Source: Thioclava nitratireducens
GTDB lineage: Bacteria > Pseudomonadota > Alphaproteobacteria > Rhodobacterales > Rhodobacteraceae
Direction of reading: 5' to 3'
Assembly: GCF_001940525.2 (NCBI RefSeq)
Contig: NZ_CP019437.1
Span: forward strand, 1,276,501 to 1,340,500
Length of the DNA stretch: 64,000 nt
Both the position numbers and the translations under genes were made by a program. This document shows positions 63,242-64,000 of this stretch, piece after piece. A model generated the notes under the pieces. That model was not told the DNA's origin. It worked only from the letters and a program-made list of their open reading frames with translations, and searched no databases. How positions within the stretch are numbered: the first letter of the stretch is position 1; every line of letters starts with the position of its first letter.

Positions 63242-64000
<759 letters not shown>

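Overview
The window is a 64 kb stretch of high-G+C chromosome. It most likely comes from a member of the Rhodobacteraceae (Rhodobacterales, Alphaproteobacteria). The evidence is the cytochrome c550 and aa3-oxidase subunit I genes, the compact mdh / sucC-sucD-sucA-sucB-lpdA region on one strand, the rpmH-rnpA-yidD-ttcA and yidC-MOSC-engB block, and family-typical genes such as the FYDLN-acid protein, PCu(A)C copper chaperone, DUF2244, DUF3108 and HrpB. Genus-level assignment is not possible from this alone. Most of the window is ordinary core genome; there is no prophage, insertion sequence, CRISPR array or plasmid function that I can support.

Layout. 1-3.4 kb: end of a cytochrome c' gene, its cytochrome b561 partner, a MATE exporter and a UbiH-type hydroxylase. 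3.5-9.6 kb: a small membrane protein, a HAD phosphatase, a GntR regulator, a GT2 glycosyltransferase carrying an MshEN-like (c-di-GMP-type) N-terminus, carA, yqeY and a DUF3008 gene. 9.6-13.4 kb: DUF2244, ctaD, cycA and lipB. 13.6-16.6 kb: a secreted peptidoglycan-binding-like protein, tRNA-Leu(GAG), then about 1 kb of decayed genes including a broken Hint domain. 16.7-21.8 kb: a polyamine-type ABC importer operon with an inserted DUF2314 secreted protein. 21.7-31.9 kb: DUF1810, a low-G+C gene translationally coupled to thyX, glyoxalase, pth, rplY, a MarR-GNAT fusion with a double palindromic operator, lldD, a ZIP transporter, argD and argF.

31.9-39 kb: engB, MOSC, yidC, a degenerate GGDEF-EAL protein, ttcA, yidD, rnpA and rpmH, all on the minus strand. 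This is the ribosome / RNase P / membrane-insertion neighbourhood, and several of its genes overlap by a few bases. 39.2-42.9 kb: a sensor histidine kinase, then tRNA-Arg(ACG) and tRNA-Ala(GGC). The two tRNAs bracket an intact class 1 fructose-bisphosphatase gene with the remnant of an RpiB-like isomerase on one side and a 13-codon remnant of a class II aldolase gene on the other. 43-51.5 kb: FYDLN protein, a YgjP-type metallopeptidase, a second GntR regulator, rpmB, a two-gene copper-delivery unit, meaB, DUF3108, hrpB and an acyl-CoA thioesterase. 51.5-64 kb: the TCA block (lpdA, MAPEG, sucB, sucA, sucD, sucC, and mdh further upstream), interrupted by a plus-strand glycosyltransferase and a secreted protein of unknown function.

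The functional themes are aerobic respiration (cytochrome c550, aa3 oxidase, copper delivery, TCA enzymes), translation and membrane biogenesis, and arginine/pyrimidine synthesis (carA, argD, argF). The points most worth a second look are the MshEN-GT2 fusion, the HEPN-like coupled gene after thyX, the paired palindromic operator in front of the MarR-GNAT gene, the GTGATCACA palindrome shared between a GntR gene and the sucC promoter region, and the two tRNA-flanked zones of gene decay.
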